This document shows, piece by piece, positions 25,698 to 33,554 of a stretch of DNA of 62,153 nucleotides. The position numbers were made by a program, and so were the translations under genes. Position 1 is the first letter of the stretch. Every line of letters starts with the position of its first letter. The stretch spans positions 1-62,153 of the forward strand of contig CAIOFO010000110.1 in the NCBI GenBank assembly GCA_903857685.1, in the 5' to 3' direction. This DNA comes from an uncultured Alphaproteobacteria bacterium. Its GTDB lineage: Bacteria > Pseudomonadota > Alphaproteobacteria > Micropepsales > Micropepsaceae. The notes beneath the pieces were generated by a model that did no database searches, was not told the origin of the DNA, and saw only the letters and a list, made by a program, of their open reading frames with translations.

Positions 25698-26861
25698 TCA
25701 GTCCGGTTCCTTTCGCATCGCCGCGAACAGCCCCGTCACCTCATTGCCGTATTCCATCCGCAGATATCCCTCATCCAGCCGCAGCAATCGCATGTCCGCG
25801 CCGGCCGCCAGGTCGGCGATATGGTCCTTGTGGTGGGCATAACGGCCGGAATCCGTCAGTTGATAGGGATGTACCCCGCCGCGTTCGACGGAAAAGGCCA
25901 GCACGCCATTTTCCTTCAGCCGGCTCCTGGCGGCACGGAGCACCGGCGCCAGATCGCCGAAATAAATCAGCGTGTCGCAGGCAACGATCAGGTCATAACG
26001 CTTCTGGCAATCCGCCAGCCAACCCGTGATCTCCGCAACTTCCAGGTGATCGTATATGGCGCGGGCACGAGCGTGCTCAACCATCTCCGGCGAAAGATCC
26101 ACGCCCGTAAGCTGGGCCGCCCGCGGCCTCAGCCGCAGGCCCGACAGGCCCGTGCCGCATCCCAGGTCCAGCACCTCGAGGCCGCCCTGGTCCCCCATCA
26201 CCGCCTGGATCAGTTCGCCCAGCCGTTCGGGCGCCTGATAGTCCAGCGTGTCCACCATGTTGCTTTCATAGAAAGCGGAAAACTTCTTGTAGAGCTGCTG
26301 GATGCAGGCATCGGGAACGCGGGCAGGGGGCGCTTCGTCGCGCAAGGCGGTCAGGATGTGCCGGACTTCGGCGTCCTGCGGGTTGCTCTGGAGATACTTT
26401 TCATAGCCCGCGCGGGCCTGGGCCCGCTGCCCCACGATATGGGCCAGCTCGGCCATGGCGCACCAGGCCTCCGCGTCGTCCGGCGTCAATTCGGTCGCCC
26501 GCCGGGCGCACAGATAGGCTGTCTGGATCTTGCCATAGTCGCGCAAATGCGAAGCCAGGCTGGACAAATCGGCGGCACCCATCACTTTGCCTTCACCACT
26601 TACGCCATCGTCCTGGACCAACAGCCCGGCGGCGATGGCACCTTCAATCCATTTGTCGATTTCCCCGATGCTGTCTTCGGGCACGAAGGGCTGAGCAATC
26701 GCGCGCACCGCCGCGATAGTGCGCTCGCCATTGCACAATTCGGCAATCAGGGCCGCCACCGGGTTGAGTTCATGCAGCCGGTCCTGCGCCGTATCATAGG
26801 CGATGTAGCCGGTCTCGACCGGCGACAGCAGGATATTGGGGTTCAGTCTGGGGTTGGTCAT
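25698..26861 (-). CDS. PqqD-like (RRE) - TPR - class I SAM methyltransferase fusion
   Basis: A 387-residue cytoplasmic protein with three parts. Residues 1-88 resemble PqqD: LLSPVETGYIAYDTAQDRLH, ELNPVAALIAELCNGERT, then a helical end with IDKWIEGAIAAGLLV. PqqD folds are RiPP recognition elements that bind leader peptides. Residues about 95-170 are TPR-like helices (AYLCARRATELTPDDAEAW, AQARAGYEKYLQSNPQDAE). Residues about 190-387 are a SAM methyltransferase with motif I VLDLGCGTGLSG, TGVDLSPEM, DLIVACDTLIYFGDL and LKENGVLAFSVE. Immediately upstream on the same strand (95 bp) is a Tat-leader Gly-Lys-repeat peptide. Leader binding and methylation of that peptide are inferred from architecture and order. 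Confidence 0.85.
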   Translation of the reverse strand: MTNPRLNPNILLSPVETGYIAYDTAQDRLHELNPVAALIAELCNGERTIAAVRAIAQPFVPEDSIGEIDKWIEGAIAAGLLVQDDGVSGEGKVMGAADLSSLASHLRDYGKIQTAYLCARRATELTPDDAEAWCAMAELAHIVGQRAQARAGYEKYLQSNPQDAEVRHILTALRDEAPPARVPDACIQQLYKKFSAFYESNMVDTLDYQAPERLGELIQAVMGDQGGLEVLDLGCGTGLSGLRLRPRAAQLTGVDLSPEMVEHARARAIYDHLEVAEITGWLADCQKRYDLIVACDTLIYFGDLAPVLRAARSRLKENGVLAFSVERGGVHPYQLTDSGRYAHHKDHIADLAAGADMRLLRLDEGYLRMEYGNEVTGLFAAMRKEPD

Positions 26862-26956
26862 GGCGGCTGAGATAAAAACAGGCGGCCGCGCAATAATGGC
26901 ACGACCGCCTGTTCAGATGACTATGATTGCTTTGGGGTCTAAGCCCAAAGTGACAA

Positions 26957-27193
26957 TTACATTCCGCCGCCGGCGTCGCCCTTGCCTTTACCTTTACCCT
27001 TGCCCTTGCCTTTGCCTTTACCCTTGCCGTCACCCATGTCGCCGCCCGCTTCCTGGGCGACCGCCACGGAGGTCATCATCGGAACCGCAACGGCAACCGC
27101 CGAACCGATCACGAGGGTCTTGAAAAATCCACGCCGGTTCTGGTCGATATGGGTAAGTGCATTCAACGCATCGTCAATTTTCTTGTTAGACAC
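26957..27193 (-). CDS. Tat-signal peptide with eight Gly-Lys repeats, candidate modified-peptide precursor
   Basis: 78 residues from GTG 27193, supported by GGGAGG 7 bases upstream. Residues 1-18 are a polar leader (MSNKKIDDALNALTHIDQ). Then come the twin-arginine motif NRRGFFK, a hydrophobic segment and a likely cleavage after SVAVA (about residue 46). The remainder is QEAGGDMGDG, then lysine alternating with glycine eight times, then DAGGGM. The coding DNA is a tandem array using both AAA/AAG and mixed Gly codons, so it is not a recent slippage product. The small exported peptide precedes a PqqD-containing methyltransferase, as precursors do in RiPP loci. The unmodified alternative is a metal- or polyanion-binding exported peptide. 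Confidence 0.8.
   Translation of the reverse strand: MSNKKIDDALNALTHIDQNRRGFFKTLVIGSAVAVAVPMMTSVAVAQEAGGDMGDGKGKGKGKGKGKGKGKGDAGGGM
26963..27025. repeat. 6-bp-type tandem repeat encoding (Gly-Lys)8
   Basis: Tandem hexamer-like units read on the minus strand as GGC/GGT plus AAG/AAA. Eight lysine codons alternate with glycine codons between Asp-rich flanks. Synonymous variation between units (ctt/ttt and gcc/acc on the plus strand) shows selection on the protein rather than a pure DNA repeat. Confidence 0.85.
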
Positions 27194-27284
27194 AAACGCC
27201 TCCCTATTGTTGATGGCGCGAGTATGCCCAAGGCCTCGTCCAGCGCCTCGGCCCTCTGCATGAATTTTTCGTAACCCCCCGAAA

Positions 27285-27308
27285 AGAGCCTGCTTTGGCG
27301 GGCTTTTT
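27285..27308 (-). terminator. bidirectional hairpin terminator after the dual cold-shock gene
   Basis: AGCCTGC (27287-27293) pairs with GCGGGCT (27298-27304) around loop TTTG, with TTTT on the right and AAAA on the left, so it can stop transcription in both directions. The gene reading toward it is the leftward dual cold-shock gene ending at 27403. Confidence 0.75.
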
Positions 27309-27402
27309 CAACTCGCAGAATTGGCCGCCAGCCAAGGGGGCAAAGGAATTTCGTCCTGCCTGAGCGCAGTCTGACGCGAATCAGCCGGCCCGCTCCCGTC
27401 CG

Positions 27403-27972
27403 CTATTCCATAATGAGCGAAACATCAGCGGCGATATCGCCCTTGGTCCCATCGCCCAATCTCACCGAGACGTTCTGACCTTCCCGCAGCTCCGCGATGC
27501 CGCAGCGCCGCAGCGTCTCCATGTGAACAAAGATGTCCGGGGTGCCGGTTCCACGTGAGGCAAAGCCATAACCCTTGGCGCGATTGAACCATTTGACGAC
27601 CGCCACGAAGGCCGGACCGCGCGCTTCGGCGGTACAGCGGTTATGCCGCCCGGTGACGGCTGGCAGGGCCTGAGCGGAGGAATTGTCCAGGGAGATGACT
27701 TTTGTCGCCTGTAGCCCGCGTGGGCCAGGCACGGCTTCGCACACAACCGTTGCGCCTTCCCGGATGGTCTTGAAGCCGGAATGCCGTACGCAGCTTTGGT
27801 GCAATAAAATGTCGGCATCGCCGTCCAACGGTTTCACGAAACCATAGCCCTTGGCGCTGTCGAACCATTTGACGTGACCGGTGACGGTACGGGCGTCTGG
27901 CTCGTTCATGATTGCGCTCGGATTGCCGGCACCCATGCGCGAAGGCGGCGATAGGTACTCGCTCTGCCTCAT
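27403..27972 (-). CDS. dual cold-shock-domain protein
   Basis: 189 residues from ATG 27972 (GGGGAAAA 5 bases upstream). ATG 27909 is a shorter alternative. Two cold-shock domains occur in tandem: the first with [17 protein letters not shown] and the RNP2-like DILLHQS, the second with [17 protein letters not shown] and DIFVHME. A linker of about 45 residues joins them. This two-domain layout is common in alphaproteobacteria, where such proteins act in stationary-phase or stress RNA control. It is separate from the single-domain cold-shock gene 2 kb away. Confidence 0.9.
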   Translation of the reverse strand: MRQSEYLSPPSRMGAGNPSAIMNEPDARTVTGHVKWFDSAKGYGFVKPLDGDADILLHQSCVRHSGFKTIREGATVVCEAVPGPRGLQATKVISLDNSSAQALPAVTGRHNRCTAEARGPAFVAVVKWFNRAKGYGFASRGTGTPDIFVHMETLRRCGIAELREGQNVSVRLGDGTKGDIAADVSLIME

Positions 27973-28198
27973 CAATTTTCCCCGATTCAATGGCGGGAAG
28001 ACACTTTCCCGCTTCTGTTATTTTGTAGGGACAAGGCTATTGGATTTGTATGAAACTGTATGTTCCCCGCATGGAAATGGCTGTTCCGATAATGGAACGC
28101 CCGCATTTTCGGCAAATTGGGAATTTTGCGCGCACCGAGCCAGACCGCCGGGAGACAATGTCCGGCGACGGCGGCAGATTTTGGAGGTGTGGCGAAGT

Positions 28199-28771
28199 CT
28201 AGAGCAGTCCGCCGGGAAGCGAGAAAATCTCGTCTTCCGAGAAGGCGTCATTGTCCTGGTACCGGGGGATGTAGCGCAAAAGGCCCATCACGAAACTAGG
28301 GACGCCATTTTCATCCGAGAGGGGCAGATACAGATGTTCAGCCTTCAGATATTCCCTCCCGCGAATATGGACCTGACCCAGGAATCGCCAGGGCTGTTCG
28401 CTCTCCAGGATCATGCCGCAGGTGTCATTCCAGCGCTGCAAATGTTCAGAGGGAACGCTGTCTTCGAACAGTTTGCCGGTATTATGGCCCACGATCTCGG
28501 TCACGCTGGTGCCGATCAACCGCCAGCGATAGCGCGGCGGATCACCCTCTTCGCGCTGCGCTAAAACGATATGACGTAGATAGTCCTTCAGGTCGCGAGC
28601 GGTCATTTGCGACCGCGCCGGCATCTTGTAGCCTTCGGCCTTGGTCTGCCAGATGCCGAGAAAATTCGAATAATAGGAATCGCTGAAGGCAAGCGTTGGG
28701 TCGCAAGCCTGATGCCAGTTCTCGCGCCGGGCGCGCTGGTTGAATTCTTTGGCGACGGCAATGACATTCAT
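28199..28771 (-). CDS. PAS_5-family single PAS-domain protein
   Basis: 190 residues from ATG 28771 (AGTGGGG just upstream). The core segments LKDYLRHIVLAQ, RYRWRLIGTSVTEIVGHNTGKLFED and REYLKAEHLYLPLSDENG belong to the PAS_5 (PF07310-type) family. This is a stand-alone PAS sensor without an output domain, frequent in alphaproteobacteria. The protein is presumably cytoplasmic. It lies 110 bp downstream of the LysR-type regulator on the same strand. Its ligand is unknown. Confidence 0.85.
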   Translation of the reverse strand: MNVIAVAKEFNQRARRENWHQACDPTLAFSDSYYSNFLGIWQTKAEGYKMPARSQMTARDLKDYLRHIVLAQREEGDPPRYRWRLIGTSVTEIVGHNTGKLFEDSVPSEHLQRWNDTCGMILESEQPWRFLGQVHIRGREYLKAEHLYLPLSDENGVPSFVMGLLRYIPRYQDNDAFSEDEIFSLPGGLL

Positions 28772-28881
28772 GCCCCACTTTCGAACACAGCGGGTCAACG
28801 CCCGGTAAACGGGTATAGAATTCGTCGGGTAAACAAATTCTTAATAGGACAGGAAGGGTCAGTCCGGCCGCGAAAACCAGA

Positions 28882-29964
28882 TCAGCTTCGCCGACTGTTA
28901 AAGACCGACAATAGGGTCTCCTGGGCATTCTTGTGGGAATGTTCCATCAGCTTCAACGGGTGGATGAATTCGTCCCGGAACCAAGGGAATTTTTCGGGTG
29001 AGAAAGACTGGATCACCCATTCGATCAGCCGCGCCACCCGGGGGATATTCTTGGCGTCGGGATGATAGGCCATCCAGATGTCCACATGCTCATTCACGCC
29101 CAGGTCCAGCGGCACCAGCGGAGACCCGATCCATTGCGCATAGGTGGGCAGGACGCCGATGCCGCCGCCTTTGGCGATCGACCAGTAATGGGCGCTGCTG
29201 ACATTGGTGCGCAGCGCCACTAGGTTGCTGGCTGGAATGCCGGGGAAAAGCCGGTCATAGACCTCACGCCACTGCACATTGTCGTCCGACTGCACCAGGA
29301 TGCGGTGGTTGACAAGATCGGCGGCATTTTCCGGCCGGCCAAAAGTTTCAATGTAATTGGGCGAGGCAAAACACATGAAATGCAGCCGTCCCAGCTTGAC
29401 CATGCGCAGGTCGGGGGCGGTGGGCCGTGTGATCTGGATGGCGACATCCGCCTCCAGCCGCAGCACATCGGCCGACTTCATGGCGCAGTGCACATCCACC
29501 AGCAGCTTTGGATTGGCGCGCTGGAATTCCACCAAGCAGGGCGCGATCCAGAAGGTGCCCAGGCCTTCGGTCACTGCCAGCCGGACTTCTCCGGACAAAT
29601 GGATATTGGTCTGTTCGCCCGCCTTGATGAGTTCATAAGAGGCGACCTCCATCTTCTTGGCTACCTCGAAGATCTTCTCGCCTTCCGATGTGACGCGAAC
29701 ACCATCCACATGGCGGGTCAGCAGCTTTACGCCCAGGTTGCGCTCCAGTTCGTCCACCCGCCGGCGCAGCACGTTGATCGAGGTTCCCAGATACTCCGCG
29801 GCAGCCCGGAAGCTTCCCTTGCGGATAACCTCCAGAGAGATGTGGATAGATTCCCAGTCCGGCGCGCCCCTTCGGGCGGTTTGCAGGGCCTGTTCCCCGT
29901 AGAGAACACCCCGTTCATCGGAAACCTGCATATCTGTCCGCGTGGAGTCCGTATGGTTTTTCAT
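28882..29964 (-). CDS. LysR-family transcriptional regulator
   Basis: 360 residues. A 38-residue polar extension precedes the winged helix-turn-helix (about 39-98: SLEVIRKGSFRAAAEYLGTSINVLRRRVDELERNLGVKLLTR). Then come a linker helix and the periplasmic-binding-like effector domain (about 125-325: GEVRLAVTEGLGTFWIAPCL, ADVAIQITRPTAPDLRMVKLG, GIGVLPTYAQW). The extension and a roughly 25-residue C-terminal tail make it longer than the usual 300. It is divergent from the GNAT/SGNH-like gene with only 25 bp between start codons, so the target promoter probably overlaps the coding ends. The effector is unknown. Confidence 0.9.
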   Translation of the reverse strand: MKNHTDSTRTDMQVSDERGVLYGEQALQTARRGAPDWESIHISLEVIRKGSFRAAAEYLGTSINVLRRRVDELERNLGVKLLTRHVDGVRVTSEGEKIFEVAKKMEVASYELIKAGEQTNIHLSGEVRLAVTEGLGTFWIAPCLVEFQRANPKLLVDVHCAMKSADVLRLEADVAIQITRPTAPDLRMVKLGRLHFMCFASPNYIETFGRPENAADLVNHRILVQSDDNVQWREVYDRLFPGIPASNLVALRTNVSSAHYWSIAKGGGIGVLPTYAQWIGSPLVPLDLGVNEHVDIWMAYHPDAKNIPRVARLIEWVIQSFSPEKFPWFRDEFIHPLKLMEHSHKNAQETLLSVFNSRRS

Positions 29965-29989
29965 AAGTTAAAAAATCCGGTGGGACGCT

Positions 29990-31861
29990 ATGACAACTGC
30001 AGCAATGAAGGCGGTACAAGGCGAGGAGCCTACTACCGAACGGCATGGTAAACACAAATTAGACGAACTGGACGCCAGCCGGGTCGCCAAACATCTGGTG
30101 CTGTTTCGTCCGACCGAACACGTCGTCGAAAATCTGATGGCAAAAGCGCGTCTTAGTATTCCCGGCCTTGCCGCGACAGCCGATGTCCAGCGCATTTTGC
30201 GCTACAACCCTGACTGCATGTATGCAGTTGCACGCAAGGCAAAGTTTAGTACGGACGGCCCTCGGGGGGAAGGCTTTATCGCGATCCTGCCGCTCACTGC
30301 CCTGGGGCTGCAGCTGCTGGCTCTGGACGCGTTGAACACGCGCAGTCCCGACGCCCGGTACTTGACTCGGCCGGGGGAGCGCCCCGCTGGTATCTATATC
30401 TGGGGGGTTTTTGCCCCCGGCCCCTTGGCCGCGGGCGTGGCGCTTTTCATGAAGGAGATGGCCTCGCCTCTGTATGCCGGCATCAGTCTCTATACCCGGC
30501 CCAATACCGATGTAGGCCGTAAATTCAATGAGGTTTTGGGACTGACGCATGGCACCACCGTCAGCGGCATTGAGGCGCCGCATTTGTGGGTCTTCCGTCG
30601 CGCGCCGCTGAAACCGCTTTATGACACGTATTCGCCAGATGCGGCGGCGGATGAGATCGGCGTTACCTTGGCTAGAACATTCGAGGATCTGGTACGCGTG
30701 GCCGCAGTTCGCAGCGCGGTCTATATCGGCGAGCAGCAATGCCCCTATGAAGAGGAATTTGACGGCAACGACCTCGCCGCCAGCCATCTTCTGGGCTATG
30801 TCGGCTTTTACGCCGCCAGAACGGTTGAAAACCACAGCGACCTGCTTCATTTCTGCTTCTCATGCCGCACGCTGGGCATGGGCATCGAGGCATGGGTCTA
30901 CCAGAATATCGGCAAACCCTGGCTGCCGGTGGTGGGGGAGGTGCTGAGCGACCCCCGTGACGACACACGGCCGCTGGACTGGATTTCGCTCGGGAATGCG
31001 GATTTGGGCGGCGCGCCAGCGTCCGCATCGGCGAGCGCCAGCCAGTTCCCGCGCGTTATAATCCACGGTGGCTGCAACGCCCTGAGCATTGCGCACTATT
31101 TTTACGCGCTTTCGCCGTCTGTCATTGCGGAAGTAACAACCGCGCGGCATGGCATTCCCATCCGGCTGGACCATTCACTTTTTCTCACGCAGGCGCTGGA
31201 CGGCATAACGGACGAATTCATCGCCGCCGTCGAGCCTTTGGGCTACGCCAGAGCGGATTTTGGGACCAGGCTTTTTGATCGGGACGTGGACAGCCCGATC
31301 GTCATACTGGATTTCTGGACGGATTCCGAGGTGGGTGTTTATCGGCACAAGAAACTTGGCTTTCGCATTCCATTCGTGGCGCCCTATCACCTTCCCGTGA
31401 AGCCGGAAGAAAATGCCATGATCCTGACCGGCGATCTGAGCGCGGACGGTTTCGGACCGGACCATCCATTTTCCACGGCGCTGCGGGTTCTCAGGGATGA
31501 ATATGAATATGAAGGACTGATTTCCGAGGATTTATACAAGGACAATTTGCGCCGCATTCTCTCCAATATCGCGCCCCACGCAAAAATCATTTTGCTCGCA
31601 GCCAATGAGGCATGGCTGAATCCGGGAAACGGCCTGATCTACCGATATCCCGCCCACACGTCTCTCAATCAATGGACGGCGGAAGTTGCGCGGGAGCATG
31701 TCAACACCAGCATACTTGACGTCCGCACATGCTTTGTGTCGGAGAATGACGCGGAAACGGTGAACCACTTTGACCGGTTGGTTTACTTCCGCATTTTTCA
31801 AGCCATCATTCGCCTGGCGGAAGAAAATCAACCGCAGCACGCTGCCAATTCGGCGCCTTGA
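29990..31861 (+). CDS. GNAT-like / SGNH-like multidomain protein, unknown function
   Basis: A 623-residue cytoplasmic protein without signal peptide. Residues about 50-210 look like a degenerate acyltransferase fold (FIAILPLTALGLQLLALDAL, LYTRPNTDVGRKFNEVLGLTHGT). Residues about 225-330 resemble a GNAT domain (VAAVRSAVYIGEQQCPYEEEFDGND, then HLLGYVG). From about 352 a different module starts with RVIIHGGCNALSIAHYF, later DSPIVILDFWTDSEVGVY and HAKIILLAANEAW, reminiscent of SGNH/DUF6270-type hydrolase or transferase modules. It is followed 18 bp later by a double methyltransferase gene. A joint role in modifying a glycan or small molecule is plausible but inferred. Confidence 0.6.
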   Translation: MTTAAMKAVQGEEPTTERHGKHKLDELDASRVAKHLVLFRPTEHVVENLMAKARLSIPGLAATADVQRILRYNPDCMYAVARKAKFSTDGPRGEGFIAILPLTALGLQLLALDALNTRSPDARYLTRPGERPAGIYIWGVFAPGPLAAGVALFMKEMASPLYAGISLYTRPNTDVGRKFNEVLGLTHGTTVSGIEAPHLWVFRRAPLKPLYDTYSPDAAADEIGVTLARTFEDLVRVAAVRSAVYIGEQQCPYEEEFDGNDLAASHLLGYVGFYAARTVENHSDLLHFCFSCRTLGMGIEAWVYQNIGKPWLPVVGEVLSDPRDDTRPLDWISLGNADLGGAPASASASASQFPRVIIHGGCNALSIAHYFYALSPSVIAEVTTARHGIPIRLDHSLFLTQALDGITDEFIAAVEPLGYARADFGTRLFDRDVDSPIVILDFWTDSEVGVYRHKKLGFRIPFVAPYHLPVKPEENAMILTGDLSADGFGPDHPFSTALRVLRDEYEYEGLISEDLYKDNLRRILSNIAPHAKIILLAANEAWLNPGNGLIYRYPAHTSLNQWTAEVAREHVNTSILDVRTCFVSENDAETVNHFDRLVYFRIFQAIIRLAEENQPQHAANSAP

Positions 31862-31879
31862 ACACTGCTCGACTGGATA

Positions 31880-33040
31880 ATGGAGAGCCCGATGTCTGAA
31901 ATACCAATCATGACGGAGGAAAAGGCGGCATTGTCTGCGCTTCTGGATGCGCTACGCGAAAAGCTGGGCGACTGGAATGCCAAGCACGGTTCCGCCTTTG
32001 AAGGCATCTCCGACGGTCAGGCAGTGGGCATCCGGAGTGAGTTGATGCCGGCGTGCAGAACCTTCGCCGACAGAATTGAAATGCTCGCGGCACTTCCCAA
32101 GGGGAAAGTATTCGCGGAGATCGGCATCTACTCGGGGGATTTTTCCGCAAAAATATTGGAGCTTAACCAGCCCCGCGAGTTTCATTCCTACAATTGGGAT
32201 TTCAAATATGTAAAGCCCGAGAACATCGATATTCTCAAATCCTACGAAGGTGTCTTCTTTCACGAAGGGGATCCGGATTTCGTTTTCACAGTGCACCCCC
32301 CTTCGACCTTCGACATCATTTATCTCAACAAATCGAAGAATTATGCCGCTATCCGCCGGGAGCTGGCCTATTGCCTGGAAAGGCTCAATCCGGATGGAAT
32401 TCTGGTGGTCCATGACTTCACCGCATGGGATCCGGTTCAAGGCATTCCATACGGTGTGATGCCTGCGGTATGCCAGTTCGTGAATGAGCAAAGCCTGGAG
32501 GTCGTTTATATGTCCCTGCACCCTCGGGGATTTTGCGACATTGCCTTGCGCCGCACCTCGAATTCGGCGCTTCTGCGTTTGGGCGGGGATTTGCCTGAAG
32601 TCGGCAGGGCGTTATTGGGAAGCAATCAGGCCCCGGATATGCAGGGTCGCGAACCAGACGGGGAGAACTTAATGACTTGGCCTTGGATCACGACCAGCGG
32701 AAACGTTGAAAGCTCCCGGTTCGCAATGGCCTGTCGTACATCCCTGGATGCCGCGATGGAAAATCAAGGGCCGATGAACGCAGGCATCTATTCGGTGGGG
32801 GGGTTCTGCGGGCGCAAGTTTCGGCTATTTCTCAATAATCTCATTCGTGCGATTGACGATCCACGCTATCTGGAAATTGGCGTCTTTAGCGGGGCCACCC
32901 TGTGTGCGGCAATCGAGGGCAATACACTGAAGGCTGTCGGCGTCGATGACTGGTCCTGGGGGGGGCTGAGGAAAACGATGAGGTCATCAAGAACCTCTAC
33001 CGGGCCCTTGCGGTTCACAAGCCGAGAACCTGCGCCTTGA
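31880..33040 (+). CDS. double class I methyltransferase, N-terminal part (frameshifted)
   Basis: 386 residues as read, of which the last 25 or so are out of frame. Domain 1 (about 70-235) is a Methyltransf_24-like SAM enzyme: VFAEIGIYSGDFSAKILEL, FDIIYLNKSKNYAAIRREL, LNPDGILVVHDFTAWDP. Domain 2 begins about 325 with DPRYLEIGVFSGATLCAAIEGNTLKAVGVDDW and breaks at the G8 run 32958-32965. A +1 (or -2) change there joins it to AEENDEVIKNLYRALAV and the frame below. It follows the GNAT/SGNH-like gene by 18 bp. By eye this gene has lower GC than its surroundings, suggesting acquisition. Confidence 0.75.
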   Translation: MESPMSEIPIMTEEKAALSALLDALREKLGDWNAKHGSAFEGISDGQAVGIRSELMPACRTFADRIEMLAALPKGKVFAEIGIYSGDFSAKILELNQPREFHSYNWDFKYVKPENIDILKSYEGVFFHEGDPDFVFTVHPPSTFDIIYLNKSKNYAAIRRELAYCLERLNPDGILVVHDFTAWDPVQGIPYGVMPAVCQFVNEQSLEVVYMSLHPRGFCDIALRRTSNSALLRLGGDLPEVGRALLGSNQAPDMQGREPDGENLMTWPWITTSGNVESSRFAMACRTSLDAAMENQGPMNAGIYSVGGFCGRKFRLFLNNLIRAIDDPRYLEIGVFSGATLCAAIEGNTLKAVGVDDWSWGGLRKTMRSSRTSTGPLRFTSREPAP

Positions 33041-33393
33041 GCCTGATTGAAAATGATTTCCGCCTGGTTCCCTATCAAGCGCTGGGGCCGTTTAACGTGA
33101 TGTTCTATGATGGGCCGCATGCAGAGCAGGACCAATATGATGGCATCAAGAGCCCATTTCCTGCGCTCGCCGATCGGGCGATTGTCATTGTCGATGATTG
33201 GAACTGGATCCATGTCCGAAACGGGACCTTGCGAGCATTGAAGGACCTGGGCGCTGAAATCGAATATTCGATAGATCTCAGATCATCACAACAGGACGAG
33301 GGGGACCCGGGGCAAATCGTTCCAGGCGGAGCAGGCATGCACAGCGAATGGCACAATGGTTTCTTCGCGGCGGTGATCCGCAAGACCCTTTAG
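33037..33393 (+). CDS. C-terminal part of the frameshifted double methyltransferase
   Basis: 118 residues as read from TTG 33037, but the frame is open back to the G8 run at 32958 and completes methyltransferase domain 2. SLIENDFRLVPYQALGPFNVMFYDGPHAEQDQ and ALADRAIVIVDDWNW correspond to the acidic strand-4 and strand-5 ends of a Methyltransf_24-type fold. It is not an independent gene. The full product would span 31880-33393 (about 504 residues). Confidence 0.7.
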   Translation: MSLIENDFRLVPYQALGPFNVMFYDGPHAEQDQYDGIKSPFPALADRAIVIVDDWNWIHVRNGTLRALKDLGAEIEYSIDLRSSQQDEGDPGQIVPGGAGMHSEWHNGFFAAVIRKTL

Positions 33394-33554
33394 TTCAATG
33401 TTAAATCGCAATGAGGTCACATTGGAAACAGGTGGACCTAAGCGTGGCCGACAAGACCGAGTTTGCGAGGTGTGCGGGGGGTAAGAGGAATGTAGGCTAG
33501 AGGGGCGCGCTCTTCCTGCTATAGTTTGAACCAAACAAAATGGGTGGGGAGAGA

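Noticed and set aside
26982-27263. Plus-strand frame of alternating Pro-Leu repeats opposite the Gly-Lys peptide
   Set aside because: It is the antisense reading of the GK repeat. The minus strand has an RBS, a Tat motif and an export signal, the plus strand none.
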